Shown one piece after another: positions 36,501 through 44,757 of a stretch of DNA of 64,000 nucleotides. This DNA comes from Rhizobium altiplani (GTDB taxonomy: Bacteria; Pseudomonadota; Alphaproteobacteria; Rhizobiales; Rhizobiaceae), in the NCBI RefSeq assembly GCF_001542405.1, contig NZ_LNCD01000082.1, forward strand, positions 186,001 to 250,000. Reading direction: 5' to 3'. The position numbers were made by a program, and so were the translations under genes. Positions within the stretch are counted from its first letter, which is position 1. The number at the start of each line of letters is the position of its first letter. The notes below the pieces were generated by a model, which saw nothing but the letters and a program-made list of their open reading frames with translations, had not been told where the DNA came from and did no database searches.

Positions 36501-37035
36501 GGAGGTCGGCTTCGAGCTCTACCAACAGATGCTGGAAGAGGCGGTGGCCGAGGTGAAGGGCGTCGACGAAATCCAGGATACCGGCTGGTCGCCGCAGATC
36601 TCTGTGGGCACGTCGGTGATGATCCCCGACGGTTACGTGCCGGACCTGCATCTGCGCATGGCACTCTATCGCCGCCTCGGCGAGATCACGGAACTGAAGG
36701 AAATCGATGCCTTCGGCGCAGAAATGATCGATCGCTTCGGCCCCATGCCGATCGAGGTCCAGCACCTTCTAAAGATCGTGTATGTGAAATCGCTCTGCCG
36801 GGTCGCCAACGTGGAGAAGCTGGATGCAGGTCCCAAGGGGGTGGTCATCCAGTTCCGCAATAAGGAGTTTCCGCATCCAGCGAACCTGGTTGGCTACATC
36901 GCCAAGCAGGGGACCATGGCAAAGATTCGGCCGGACCAGAGCGTCTTCCTCACACGCGATCTGCCGACGCCGGAAAAGCGGCTGCAGGGCGCAGCCGTTA
37001 TCATGACGCAGCTTGCGGAAATGGCGAAGGGGTAA
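33529..37035 (+). CDS. mfd: Transcription-repair coupling factor Mfd
   Basis: Mfd removes RNA polymerase stalled at DNA damage and recruits UvrA. The 1168-aa protein has the full domain order: N-terminal UvrB-like module, the RNA-polymerase-interacting region (VVHAQHGIGRFVG near 505-517), the RecG-like translocase with Walker A GDVGFGKT near 651-658 and DEEQHFG near 752-758, then the QLRGRVGRS motif VI, and the TRCF C-terminal domain that binds UvrA. It starts on the sdhE stop codon. Together with uvrA at 46-49 kb it makes this window rich in nucleotide excision repair genes. Confidence 0.97.
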   Translation: MTSGFDVRKLSAVAEPLTIGNVPTGMEALLLADLARAGEPVAYVLSDGQRMVDLEQMLGFVVPEIPVLTLPAWDCLPYDRVSPSADTSARRLAALGGLIAHHKKPHAAIVLVTVNAMLQKVAPQEIIESLAFSARPGNTVRMDDVAGRLERNGFDRVATVREVGEYAVRGGILDVFVPGSEEPVRLDFFGDTLESIRSFDPASQRTTGQVRSLDLNPMSEVTLTPDTISRFRKNYLSSFGAATRDDALYLAISEGRRYPGMEHWLPLFYEKLETVFDYLKDFRMVTDHTVRQAAEERSKLVFDYYDARLSSGQPSKGQMAQGTPYKPVTPSQLYLDGKTFASTLDAFNAMRISPFNEHEGEARRVINLDARQGERWARSNAEGGGNAERINVFDAVVKHIADKRSAGAKVLISAWTEGSLERLLQVLSEHGLERVKPVGALKEMDGLAKGEAAAGVLSLESGFEVGNLVVIGEQDILGDRMVRRSKRRKRAADFISEVAGLDEGSVVVHAQHGIGRFVGLRTIEAAGAPHACLELQYADDAKLFLPVENIDLLSRYGGEGTEAQLDKLGGGAWQMRKAKLKKRLLDMADALIRIAAERLTRHAPVLTTPEGLYDEFAARFPYDETEDQDNAIEAVRSDLGAGRPMDRLVCGDVGFGKTEVALRAAFVAAMNGIQVAVVVPTTLLARQHFKTFAERFRGLPVRIQQASRLVGSKELALTKKEVAEGKTDIVVGTHALLGAGIKFANLGLLIIDEEQHFGVKHKERLKELKSDVHVLTLSATPIPRTLQLAMTGVRELSLITTPPVDRMAVRTFISPFDSLVIRETLMREHYRGGQSFYVCPRLADLEDVHAFLRSDVPELKVAVAHGQMPAGELEDIMNAFYEGRYDVLLSTTIVESGLDVPTANTLIVHRADMFGLAQLYQLRGRVGRSKVRAFALFTLPVNKVLTATAERRLKVLQSLDTLGAGFQLASHDLDIRGAGNLLGEEQSGHIKEVGFELYQQMLEEAVAEVKGVDEIQDTGWSPQISVGTSVMIPDGYVPDLHLRMALYRRLGEITELKEIDAFGAEMIDRFGPMPIEVQHLLKIVYVKSLCRVANVEKLDAGPKGVVIQFRNKEFPHPANLVGYIAKQGTMAKIRPDQSVFLTRDLPTPEKRLQGAAVIMTQLAEMAKG

Positions 37036-37039
37036 GGGC

Positions 37040-37711
37040 TCAGTTCATGCCGGCGCGCGCTTCCGCCTTCGCCTTGGCGATGTCGCGAAGCGCGCCTGCC
37101 AGAACGTCCGGCGTCTGAGCGCCGCTGACGGCGTATTGCTGATCGAAGATAAAGAACGGCACACCGTTCACGCCCATCTTCTGCGCCGCCTCGATCTCTT
37201 CGACCACCAGGACCTTATCGGCATCGGAGGCGAGCAGCGACGCAGTGACCCTGCGGTCAAGGCCTGCCTTCTCGGCAACGTCGAGCAGCACGGCATGATC
37301 GCCGACATTACGGCCTTCCTCGAAGTTCGCCTTGAACAGGCCGTTGACGACCTTGTCCGCCTTGTCGCGGTCCTCAACCATTGCCCAATGGATCAGGCGA
37401 TGAGCATCCAGCGTATTCGGGCCGATCTTGATCGCGTCAAAATCGAACTTGATGCCGACTTCACGACCAAGCTCAGTCAGCATCTTGTGTCCTTGGGCAA
37501 CGCGCTCGGCACCGCCAAGCTTCTCCTCCAGCGCCTTCTTCTGGTTGACGCCATCAGGCGGATAATCGGGGTTGAGGCGGTAGGGGCGCCAGTTGATATC
37601 CACGCCGACCTCGTCCTGAACTTCAGCGATCGCAAGCTCGAGCCGGGCCTTACCGAGATAGCACCACGGGCAGACGACGTCGGAGACAACGTCGATGGTA
37701 ATGCGTTCCAT
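37040..37711 (-). CDS. DsbA-like (FrnE-type) thioredoxin-fold oxidoreductase
   Basis: With the start at 37711 (MERITIDVVSD) the product has 223 aa. It shows the CPWC active site at residues 14-17 within VVCPWCYLGK, an inserted helical domain and the cis-Pro loop VNGVPFFIF near residue 170, all typical of the FrnE/2-hydroxychromene-2-carboxylate isomerase-like branch of DsbA. There is no signal peptide, so it acts in the cytoplasm, where FrnE proteins are linked to oxidative stress. The frame is open about 80 codons upstream without coding character. It is convergent with mfd, the stops being five bases apart. Confidence 0.88.
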   Translation of the reverse strand: MERITIDVVSDVVCPWCYLGKARLELAIAEVQDEVGVDINWRPYRLNPDYPPDGVNQKKALEEKLGGAERVAQGHKMLTELGREVGIKFDFDAIKIGPNTLDAHRLIHWAMVEDRDKADKVVNGLFKANFEEGRNVGDHAVLLDVAEKAGLDRRVTASLLASDADKVLVVEEIEAAQKMGVNGVPFFIFDQQYAVSGAQTPDVLAGALRDIAKAKAEARAGMN

Positions 37712-37799
37712 GGGCTTTTCCTTCTTTCTCAAATCGAAACCTTCCCGCCATCTAGTCCCTGCCGCGGGCGACTTCAACCAGGCAGAAAAAAGGAACCTG

Positions 37800-39605
37800 C
37801 TATTGGACGCTCTGATCCCACCATGCCGGCAACTGGTAGCCATAGAGCGGCACGGAGTCCGGATGAGCGATGCGCTTGCTGCGCGCAACCCACTGCTGAT
37901 CAACATGGTAAAGCGGCAGGACATAGTGCCCCGACAGCAACATCCGATCATGAGAACGCACCGCCGCGGTAAAGTCTTCAGCCGACCGGGCCATAAGGAT
38001 GTGCTGGATCAGCGTATCGATGTCAGGGTCGGAAACTCCGGCGAAATTGTCTGTGCCTTCGCGCTCCTTGGCCGCGGAAGACCAACGTCCGAGCTGTTCG
38101 ATGCCCGGCGAGAGGGACGACGTATAGGACTTGATGATCACGTCATAGTCGAAGCTGCTCGTGCGGCTCTGATATTGGGAATCGTCCACCGTGCGGATGG
38201 TCGCGGCAATGCCGAGCAGTTGCAGTGAACGCTGATAGGAGACTGCGAGCTTCTCCTGGTCGGTGTTCTGCGTCATGATCTCGAAAGCAAGCGGACGTCC
38301 GTCGGCGTCGCTCATCTTGCCATTCTTGATCGTATACCCTGCTTCCTTGAGGAGCGCGGCTGCCTGCTTCAGGACATTGCGATCGCGGCCCGATCCGTCG
38401 GTGACTGGGAGCTTGTAGCTGCCATCCAGGATCGCTGGATCGATTCGATCCTTGATCGGGCCGAGAAGCTTCAGCTCGCGTTCGTCAGCCGGCACCCCGA
38501 AACTCGACAGATCCGAGTTCTGCCAGAAACTCTCAGTGCGGATATAAGCGTTCGAGAAGAGGTTCTTGTTCGCCCATTCGAAATCGAAGACCAGCGACAG
38601 CCCCTCGCGAAGCTTCGCGTTGGCAAAGACCGGCCGCCGGGTGTTGAAGACGAAGCCGAACATGCCGCTCGGCAGCTTGGGTTCGAACGTATCCTTGACG
38701 ACGTTGCCTGAGGTCACTGCCGGGAAATTGTAAGCACTTGCCCAATGGCCGGGACTTCCGTCCGGATAGATATCGATGTCACCCTTCTTGAAAGACTCGA
38801 ACAGGGTCGTGTCCTGCAGGAAATACTGCACCGTTATCTGATCGTAGTTGTCGAGCCCAACCTTGGCCGGAATGTCCTTGCCCCAGTAATTGGGATCGCG
38901 TTCGAAGGTGATGCTCTCGCCGGGCTTCAAAGACTTGATCTTGTAAGGACCAGATCCCACGGGAGGTGTGAGCGTCGAACGATCGAATGTCTCTGGATCG
39001 ATGGCATGTTTCGGCAGGATCGGCGTGGAGCCGGCCAAAATCATCGGGAATTCGCGATCAGCCTTGTCGTTGAAGGTGAAACGAACGCTGTGGTCGCCCA
39101 CCTTCTCCATCTTCTCGACCGCATTCAATCGCGTGCTGAAGGGAACGCGCCCCTTTTCCTTGAGCAGATTGAGAGTGAAAATCACATCATCGGGCGTCAC
39201 CGGCTGCCCGTCCGACCATTTGGCGGCTGGATTGAGATTGAACTGGATAAACGTCCGGTCTTCGTCCCATTCGACGGACTCTGCCAGCAGCCCGTAGAGG
39301 GTGAAGGGTTCATCGCGCGAGCGCAGCATCAGCGTCTCGAAAACGAGATTTCCGTACTCCGGATCCCACATGCCGCGCGCCGTCGTGCGCATGCTTTTCA
39401 AGATGAAGGGATTGAGGCTGTCGAAGGTCCCGACGACGCCATAACTGATCTTCCCACCCTTTTTCACATCGGGATTGACGTAAGGAAAGTGCTTGAAATC
39501 GGCGGGCAGGGCCGGCACGCCATGCATCGCGATGCCATGCACCGGCTCAGCGAGAGCCGCGCTGCCAACGAGTGTAAAAATGACGGGAAGAACGATCCGA
39601 AGCAT
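37800..39605 (-). CDS. Extracellular solute-binding protein family 5 (peptide/YejA type), orphan
   Basis: The 601-aa protein has a signal peptide (MLRIVLPVIFTLVGSAALAEP) and a full-length SBP_bac_5 domain with the usual YVNPDVKKGGKISYG start, the WSDGQPVTPDDVIFTL segment and a C-terminal HHVDQQW-like tail (LYHVDQQWVARSKR). The length and the HGIAMHG start resemble YejA, the binding protein of the YejABEF peptide importer. No permease or ATPase gene lies nearby, so it must work with a transporter encoded elsewhere, or its partners have been lost. Start 39605 was chosen by the signal peptide. Confidence 0.88.
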   Translation of the reverse strand: MLRIVLPVIFTLVGSAALAEPVHGIAMHGVPALPADFKHFPYVNPDVKKGGKISYGVVGTFDSLNPFILKSMRTTARGMWDPEYGNLVFETLMLRSRDEPFTLYGLLAESVEWDEDRTFIQFNLNPAAKWSDGQPVTPDDVIFTLNLLKEKGRVPFSTRLNAVEKMEKVGDHSVRFTFNDKADREFPMILAGSTPILPKHAIDPETFDRSTLTPPVGSGPYKIKSLKPGESITFERDPNYWGKDIPAKVGLDNYDQITVQYFLQDTTLFESFKKGDIDIYPDGSPGHWASAYNFPAVTSGNVVKDTFEPKLPSGMFGFVFNTRRPVFANAKLREGLSLVFDFEWANKNLFSNAYIRTESFWQNSDLSSFGVPADERELKLLGPIKDRIDPAILDGSYKLPVTDGSGRDRNVLKQAAALLKEAGYTIKNGKMSDADGRPLAFEIMTQNTDQEKLAVSYQRSLQLLGIAATIRTVDDSQYQSRTSSFDYDVIIKSYTSSLSPGIEQLGRWSSAAKEREGTDNFAGVSDPDIDTLIQHILMARSAEDFTAAVRSHDRMLLSGHYVLPLYHVDQQWVARSKRIAHPDSVPLYGYQLPAWWDQSVQ

Positions 39606-39873
39606 CGTTGAGGTCCTTTCAGGGAACGGCACGATTCGGCGCAAGACTATCATGCAGCCACCGCAGTTCACCATCCGCGCCGAATTCTTTCGGATGACCC
39701 CGAAAAGGTCAAAGAAATACTGGATATCTGGCCCGACGCAATGTAACAGGGGAACCCGAAGTCGGGGGGTCATGCATTTGCCTCATTGTTCTAAGAGGTG
39801 GATTGCGAACAACCCTGTTGGTGAGGATGGCACCGTTGTCGTCCCTAAGGGATTTCAGGAGACGGAATTCGTT

Positions 39874-40530
39874 ATGATGTTCAAGGCTGAAAACAAAACG
39901 CGGGCAGCCCTGTCCGTTCTGGCAGTGATGCTCGGTGCTGCAGCAGCTCCCGTATCGTCCTTCGCGCAGGATGCAGCGGCCTCCGCCGACCCGGCTACTG
40001 CTGCCGGCGCCCCGCGTCTCGGCTGGTACAAGACCTGTAGTAAGCAGGAAGACAATGATGTCTGCGTCGTTCAGAACGTTGTTCTCGCAGGCGGCGGCCA
40101 GCTCGTCACGGGCGTTGGCCTCATCAGCGTTTCCGGCAAGATCAACAACAAGAGCCTTCAGGTTTCGGTTCCGCCGGCTCGTCTGATCCCGCCAGGTGTC
40201 GCGATGCAGATCGACGGCGGCAAGGCCCAGAAAATCGACTACCTGATGTGCATGCCCGACCGATGTGTCGCCCAGATCCCGCTGACTGACGCCATGGTCG
40301 CCAGCCTGAAGAAGGGCACCGATCTGGTTCTCACCTCGATCAACTTCCGCCGCGCGCCGAACCCGATCAAGATCTCGCTCGAAGGCTTCACCGGCGCCTT
40401 TGATGGCGAACCGGTTTCCGCTTCCAAGCTTGCTGAGAGCCAGAAGAGCCTGCAGGACAGCATGCAGAAGAAGGCTGACGAAGCCCGCAAGAAGCTTGAA
40501 GAGGCCCAGAAGGCTGCCAAGGCTCAGTAA
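39874..40530 (+). CDS. Invasion-associated locus B (IalB) family periplasmic protein
   Basis: The 218-aa product has a signal peptide (residues 1-32, ending SSFA before QDAAAS) and an IalB domain with GWYKTCSKQEDNDVCVVQN near residues 50-68, YLMCMPDRCVAQIPL and SINFRRAPNPI. Four cysteines in the mature part could form two disulfides. The last 35 residues are a charged helix (QKKADEARKKLEEAQKAAK). IalB was first linked to erythrocyte invasion in Bartonella; in rhizobia the family is common and its role is unknown. AGGAG lies a little far (about 12 bases) from the ATG. A terminator follows. Confidence 0.9.
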   Translation: MMFKAENKTRAALSVLAVMLGAAAAPVSSFAQDAAASADPATAAGAPRLGWYKTCSKQEDNDVCVVQNVVLAGGGQLVTGVGLISVSGKINNKSLQVSVPPARLIPPGVAMQIDGGKAQKIDYLMCMPDRCVAQIPLTDAMVASLKKGTDLVLTSINFRRAPNPIKISLEGFTGAFDGEPVSASKLAESQKSLQDSMQKKADEARKKLEEAQKAAKAQ

Positions 40531-40554
40531 TTCTGAGCCATCGGATTCGCAAAG

Positions 40555-40580
40555 AACCCGGCCTTGCGCCGGGTTTTTTG
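40555..40580 (+). terminator. Terminator of the IalB-family gene
   Basis: Stem AACCCGGC/GCCGGGTT with a CTTGC loop, followed by six T residues, 25 bases after the stop codon. Confidence 0.9.
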
Positions 40581-40600
40581 TTACACGACCCAAGCAAAGA

Positions 40601-40627
40601 AAAACCCCGCGGGAGGAGCGGGGTTTT
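40601..40627 (-). terminator. Terminator of hspQ
   Basis: Ten-pair stem AAAACCCCGC/GCGGGGTTTT with a seven-base loop. On the minus strand it runs into TTTCTTT, so it ends hspQ transcription. It stands back to back with the terminator of the convergent gene. Confidence 0.85.
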
Positions 40628-40645
40628 GAATGATATTAGCGGACG

Positions 40646-40975
40646 TTAGTGGGCCAAGTTCATCTTGGGTTTGAACTGCCCCGTCGGTGCCATATCGAAA
40701 ATCTGATAGACCTGTTCGTTACGGAGCGGTACGCCGCTTTCATCGTTGATCAGGTTCTGCTCGGATACGTAGGCAACGTATTCGTTTTCATCATTCTCGG
40801 CCAGCAGATGGTAGAAGGGCTGATCCTTGCTGGGGCGCACTTCGGCGGGAATGGAGTTCCACCATTCTTCCGTATTCGCGAATTCCGGATCGACATCGAA
40901 GATCACGCCGCGAAACGGAAATACCTTGTGCCGAACCACTTCACCGATACTGAACTTTGCTACTCTTTCTTTCAT
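40646..40975 (-). CDS. hspQ: Heat shock protein HspQ (hemimethylated DNA-binding YccV type)
   Basis: HspQ is a small heat-shock protein that in enterobacteria modulates DnaA stability and Lon-dependent proteolysis. The 109-aa product shows the YccV signature: KFSIGEVVRHKVFPFRGVIFDVDPEF at the start (residues 6-31), QPFYHLL and YVAYVSEQNL, ending in a short tail. The ATG at 40975 is preceded by AAAGGAAG. A second frame start seven codons upstream is less likely. A possible heat-shock promoter lies upstream. Confidence 0.93.
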   Translation of the reverse strand: MKERVAKFSIGEVVRHKVFPFRGVIFDVDPEFANTEEWWNSIPAEVRPSKDQPFYHLLAENDENEYVAYVSEQNLINDESGVPLRNEQVYQIFDMAPTGQFKPKMNLAH

Positions 40976-40999
40976 GGTACGACTTCCTTTCATCACCTG

Positions 41000-41028
41000 A
41001 TTTGGTGATTGGCCCCGCTCAAATCAAG
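41000..41028 (-). promoter_or_regulatory. Possible RpoH (sigma-32) promoter of hspQ
   Basis: On the minus strand CTTGAT, 17 bases, CCAAAT resembles the alphaproteobacterial heat-shock consensus (CTTGAA and CCAT-like -10). It ends about 25 bases before the start codon. A short inverted repeat ATCACC/GGTGAT (40992-41009) overlaps its downstream end. The match is imperfect, so this is tentative. Confidence 0.35.
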
Positions 41029-41096
41029 ATTTTTGCGGGATCTCGTCACATGAGTGTCACATCCGCTATCAAATAACTGTGACATCCGGTCAGGCG

Positions 41097-41120
41097 AAAG
41101 CCCCGGCGAACCGGGGCTTT
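41097..41120 (-). terminator. Terminator of glnA
   Basis: Ten-pair stem AAAGCCCCGG/CCGGGGCTTT with a CGAA loop, just past the glnA stop. The T tract on the minus side is short, so termination may be partial. Confidence 0.75.
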
Positions 41121-41128
41121 CTCTCTTC

Positions 41129-42538
41129 TTAGGAGGAATAGTACATGTCGTATTCGACCGGATGCGGCGTCATGTCGAAGCGCATGACTTCCGCCATCTT
41201 CACCTCGATGAAGCTATCGATCTGGTCGTCGTCGAATACACCGCCGGCGGTTAGGAACTTGCGGTCCTTGTCGAGGCTTTCCAGCGCTTCGCGCAGCGAG
41301 CCGCAGACCGTCGGGATTTTCTTCAGTTCCTTTGGCGGCAGGTCATAAAGGTCCTTGTCCATGGCCTTGCCAGGATGGATCTTGTTCTTGATGCCATCGA
41401 GACCGGCCATCAGCATGGCGGCAAAAGCGAGGTATGGGTTTGCCATCGGATCGGGGAAGCGGACTTCGACGCGCTTGGCCTTCGGGTTGGTGCCGAACGG
41501 AATGCGGCACGATGCCGAACGGTTGCGGGCCGAGTAGGCGAGCAGGACCGGAGCTTCATAGCCCGGAACGAGACGCTTGTAGGAGTTCGTCGACGGGTTG
41601 GTGAAGGCGTTCAGCGCCTTTGCGTGCTTGATGATGCCGCCGATGTAGTAGAGGCAGGTTTCGGACAGGCCTGCGTATTCGTCGCCGGCGAAGGTCGGCT
41701 TGCCGCCCTTCCAGATCGACTGGTGCACGTGCATGCCGGAGCCGTTGTCGCCGAAGATCGGCTTCGGCATGAAGGTTGCCGTCTTGCCGTAAGCGTTGGC
41801 GACCTGGTGCACGACGTACTTGTAGATCTGCATCTTGTCGGCGTTGCGGACGAGCGTGTCGAACTTGATGCCGAGCTCGTGCTGGGCAGCCGCCACTTCG
41901 TGGTGGTGCTTTTCGACGACCACGCCCATTTCCGACAGAACCGTCAGCATTTCCGAACGCATGTCCTGGCAGCTGTCGATCGGCGGAACCGGGAAATAGC
42001 CGCCCTTGACACGCGGACGGTGGCCGAGGTTGCCGGTTTCATATTCGGTGTCGTCGTTGGACGGCAGTTCCGTGGAATCGAGCTTGAAGCCGGTGTTGTA
42101 GGGATCTGCCTTGTAGCGCACGTCGTCGAAGACGAAGAATTCAGCTTCTGGACCAACGAAGACAGTGTCGCCGATGCCGGATGCCTTGAGGTAGGCTTCA
42201 GCCTTCTTGGCGGTGCCGCGTGGATCGCGATTGTAGGCTTCGCCGGAGACCGGATCGAGAATATCGCACAGAATGACCATGGTGGACTGCGCGAAGAACG
42301 GGTCCATGTGAACCGTTTCGGGGTCTGGCATCAACACCATGTCGGATTCGTTAATGGCCTTCCAGCCGACGATCGAAGAGCCGTCGAACATGACGCCGTC
42401 AGCGAACATGTCCTCGTCGACACAGACCACATCCATCGTGAGGTGCTGCAGCTTGCCCTTCGGGTCGGTGAAGCGAAGGTCTACGAACTTGACGTCGTTT
42501 TCCTTGATTTGCTTAAGAATTTCGCTTGCGGTCGCCAT
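41129..42538 (-). CDS. glnA: Glutamine synthetase type I
   Basis: GlnA assimilates ammonium into glutamine in the cytoplasm. The 469-aa product is a class I-beta enzyme: the substrate and ATP loops are conserved (SGMHVHQSIW, NPSTNSYKRLVPGYEAP, the FGTNPKAKRVEVRFPD stretch), and Tyr398 in DLYDLPP is the adenylylation site used for nitrogen control by GlnE. It lies about 57 bases after glnB and shares its promoter. The N-terminal sequence (KENDVKFVDLRFTDPKG) and length match rhizobial GSI. Confidence 0.98.
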   Translation of the reverse strand: MATASEILKQIKENDVKFVDLRFTDPKGKLQHLTMDVVCVDEDMFADGVMFDGSSIVGWKAINESDMVLMPDPETVHMDPFFAQSTMVILCDILDPVSGEAYNRDPRGTAKKAEAYLKASGIGDTVFVGPEAEFFVFDDVRYKADPYNTGFKLDSTELPSNDDTEYETGNLGHRPRVKGGYFPVPPIDSCQDMRSEMLTVLSEMGVVVEKHHHEVAAAQHELGIKFDTLVRNADKMQIYKYVVHQVANAYGKTATFMPKPIFGDNGSGMHVHQSIWKGGKPTFAGDEYAGLSETCLYYIGGIIKHAKALNAFTNPSTNSYKRLVPGYEAPVLLAYSARNRSASCRIPFGTNPKAKRVEVRFPDPMANPYLAFAAMLMAGLDGIKNKIHPGKAMDKDLYDLPPKELKKIPTVCGSLREALESLDKDRKFLTAGGVFDDDQIDSFIEVKMAEVMRFDMTPHPVEYDMYYSS

Positions 42539-42595
42539 TAAATAGTTCCTTTATTTGAGATGACGATACTTTGGTTCGCCCGAAGGCGATAAAGA

Positions 42596-42934
42596 TTAAA
42601 TGGCATCGATGCCGGTTTCGCCGGTACGGATGCGGATAACCTCTTCGACGTTGGAGACGAAAATCTTGCCGTCACCGATGCGGCCGGTCTGGGCGGCCTT
42701 GCGGATCGCGTCAATGACGGCTTCCGCGTTTTCGTCCGCGAGGACAACCTCCACCTTCACCTTCGGCAGGAAATCGACGACATACTCCGCGCCCCGGTAG
42801 AGTTCCGTATGGCCTTTCTGGCGACCGAAGCCCTTCGCTTCCGTAACTGTAATACCCTGCAGGCCAACTTCCTGAAGGGCTTCCTTCACTTCGTCGAGCT
42901 TGAAGGGCTTGATGATCGCTTCGATCTTTTTCAT
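42596..42934 (-). CDS. glnB: Nitrogen regulatory protein PII
   Basis: PII senses 2-oxoglutarate and ATP/ADP and transmits nitrogen status to GlnE and NtrB. The 112-aa protein is full length. The uridylylation site Tyr51 is present in RGAEYVVDFLPK, the B-loop reads RTGRIGDGKIFV-like (QTGRIGDGKIFV), and the C-loop residues RIRTGE are intact. Being the first gene of glnB-glnA and encoded next to glutamine synthetase rather than amtB, it is GlnB, not GlnK. A sigma-54 promoter lies upstream. Confidence 0.98.
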   Translation of the reverse strand: MKKIEAIIKPFKLDEVKEALQEVGLQGITVTEAKGFGRQKGHTELYRGAEYVVDFLPKVKVEVVLADENAEAVIDAIRKAAQTGRIGDGKIFVSNVEEVIRIRTGETGIDAI

Positions 42935-43276
42935 GAGAAAATGACTCTCCGCTTCTCCCGTTAATGGCAGGCTCAGACCTGCTTTCCGTCATGATGCAGT
43001 TATCGTGCCAGTTGGGAAGCGGATTTTTCAGAAATTAACGCAGATCAGGCGCAGGAACCCATAATCGGGCAGATTTTCACTGGTTTTGGGCTGAAATTCT
43101 TCGAAAATCGACATGCAAGCGGCAAATCCGGCTCATTTTTCGGAATATTCCTCCACACTAATAGTCGATGACAAAACTCGCCATTCGCCCAACCTTTGTG
43201 CGTTTGCACATTATTTGATCTTTTCGCCGATCATTCGACAGGTTGTTATTTAGGCGATTTCTGTTTGAATGCGGCG
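42935..43276. other. Regulatory region between glnB and nnr
   Basis: This 342-bp divergent region has the sigma-54 promoter of glnBA near its left end. A palindrome TGTGC-GTTT-GCACA near 43197-43210 lies about 70 bases before nnr; it resembles, but does not have the spacing of, an NtrC site. No gene is visible. Confidence 0.45.
42995..43010 (-). promoter_or_regulatory. Sigma-54 (RpoN) promoter of glnB-glnA
   Basis: On the minus strand TGGCAC, five bases, CTGCA matches the -24/-12 consensus TGGCAC-N5-TTGCA at all but one base. The invariant GG and GC are exactly 12 bases apart. The predicted start lies near 42984, about 50 bases before the glnB ATG. This is the expected promoter for nitrogen-regulated glnBA. 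Confidence 0.88.
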
Positions 43277-44749
43277 ATGACCGCGGGAATCTCCAATCTA
43301 CTCCTCACGCCGGAAGAAATGACAGCAGTCGATACGGCAGCCGCAGCGTCCGGCATCCCTAGCTATGCCCTTATGCAACGAGCAGGTGCCGCCGTCGCCG
43401 CCAGTTTGTTGCGTGATTTTCCCGCGGTTCTTCGCGCCGTCGTTCTTTGTGGTCCGGGCAACAACGGCGGCGACGGCTATGTTGCTGCATGCTTGCTAGC
43501 TGATAGCGGCGTTGCCGTCGTCGTATTCCAGATGGGCGAACCGGAGAAGCTCAAGGGCGATGCCGCCCGGGCCAGGGACAATTTTCCGAACGCAGTACAG
43601 CCGCTTGAGACGTATCAGCCACGGAATGGCGACGTAATCATCGATGCCTTGTTCGGTGCTGGCCTTGCCCGCGATGTTCCGAAGAGCGTCGCTGACGTGA
43701 TTGAGCGAGTGAAGCAGGCGCAGGTGCCGGTAATTGCCGTCGACCTGCCATCGGGCGTGGACGGTCGTACGGGAACCGTCCGAGGGGCGGCCTTCACGGC
43801 CGTTCGGACCGTTAGTTTCATGACGCGGAAACCCGGCCATCTCCTGATGCCCGGGCGCGAACTCTGCGGCGAACTGGAAGTCTTCGACATTGGCATACCC
43901 GCCCGTATCGTTCGCGCCGAGAAAAAACTGCAAATCGCCGAGAACCAGCCGGAATGTTGGCGCCAGGTGCTGCCTTCAAGCGGACTGGAAACACATAAAT
44001 ACAAACGCGGTCACCTCGTCGTCTTCTCCGGCGAGGCAGGCAAGACCGGCGCCGCCCGAATGTCGGCGATGGCGGGGCTGAAGGCCGGGGCAGGACTCGT
44101 GACAATCGCCGCGCCGGGAGATGCAGTCGCAGAGAATGCGGCGCACCTTACGGCGATCATGCTGCATCCGATCGAAGAGGAAGCCGCACTCGGCAACTGG
44201 CTGCACGACGAGCGGCTGCAGACGTTCGTTCTCGGCCCAGGCTTCGGAGTCGGTGACAAGGCGCGGCGCTTCGTCGCCGCACTTTCCGACCGCCATCTCG
44301 TGCTCGACGCAGACGGGCTTTCGTCGTTTAAGGATGCGCCGGATGAACTATTTTTACAGTTCTCCGGCGAGCCGCGGCTGGTGCTAACGCCACATGAGGG
44401 GGAGTTCGGCCGGCTGTTTCCCGATATCGCCGCTGACACAGCCATGGGAAAGGTCGAAAAAGCGCAGGCTGCCGCGGCACGGGCGAATGCCGCCATCGTC
44501 TACAAGGGCGCCGATACCGTCATCGCCTCGCCTGACGGGAGAGCCTGCATCAACACCAACGCACCGGTTTGGCTCGCAACCGCCGGCTCCGGCGATGTTC
44601 TCGCAGGCGTCATTGGAGCGCTGATGGCCCAGGGCGTTCCTGCGTTCGAGGCGGCCGCGGCCGGCGTCTATATGCATGGAGACGCCGGCATGCGCGCTGG
44701 CAAAGGACTGACCGCGGAAGAGCTGGCGACTGAGGTTCGTCCGCTTTGA
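43277..44749 (+). CDS. nnr: Bifunctional NAD(P)H-hydrate epimerase / ADP-dependent dehydratase
   Basis: Nnr repairs hydrated NADH and NADPH: the N-terminal YjeF domain epimerises them and the C-terminal kinase-like domain dehydrates the S form with ADP. The 490-aa product (start 43277, MTAGISNLL) has the epimerase loop CGPGNNGGDGYVAA near residues 56-69 and DLPSGVDG near 155-162. The dehydratase GHLVVFSGEAGKTGAA and TAGSGDVLAGVIGAL segments follow. The frame extends 27 codons upstream without a ribosome site. It is monocistronic. Confidence 0.93.
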   Translation: MTAGISNLLLTPEEMTAVDTAAAASGIPSYALMQRAGAAVAASLLRDFPAVLRAVVLCGPGNNGGDGYVAACLLADSGVAVVVFQMGEPEKLKGDAARARDNFPNAVQPLETYQPRNGDVIIDALFGAGLARDVPKSVADVIERVKQAQVPVIAVDLPSGVDGRTGTVRGAAFTAVRTVSFMTRKPGHLLMPGRELCGELEVFDIGIPARIVRAEKKLQIAENQPECWRQVLPSSGLETHKYKRGHLVVFSGEAGKTGAARMSAMAGLKAGAGLVTIAAPGDAVAENAAHLTAIMLHPIEEEAALGNWLHDERLQTFVLGPGFGVGDKARRFVAALSDRHLVLDADGLSSFKDAPDELFLQFSGEPRLVLTPHEGEFGRLFPDIAADTAMGKVEKAQAAAARANAAIVYKGADTVIASPDGRACINTNAPVWLATAGSGDVLAGVIGALMAQGVPAFEAAAAGVYMHGDAGMRAGKGLTAEELATEVRPL

Positions 44750-44757
44750 CGACAAGC

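Noticed and set aside
43197..43210. TGTGC-GTTT-GCACA as an NtrC site for glnBA
   Set aside because: The spacer is four bases instead of about seven, and the site is closer to nnr than to the sigma-54 promoter.
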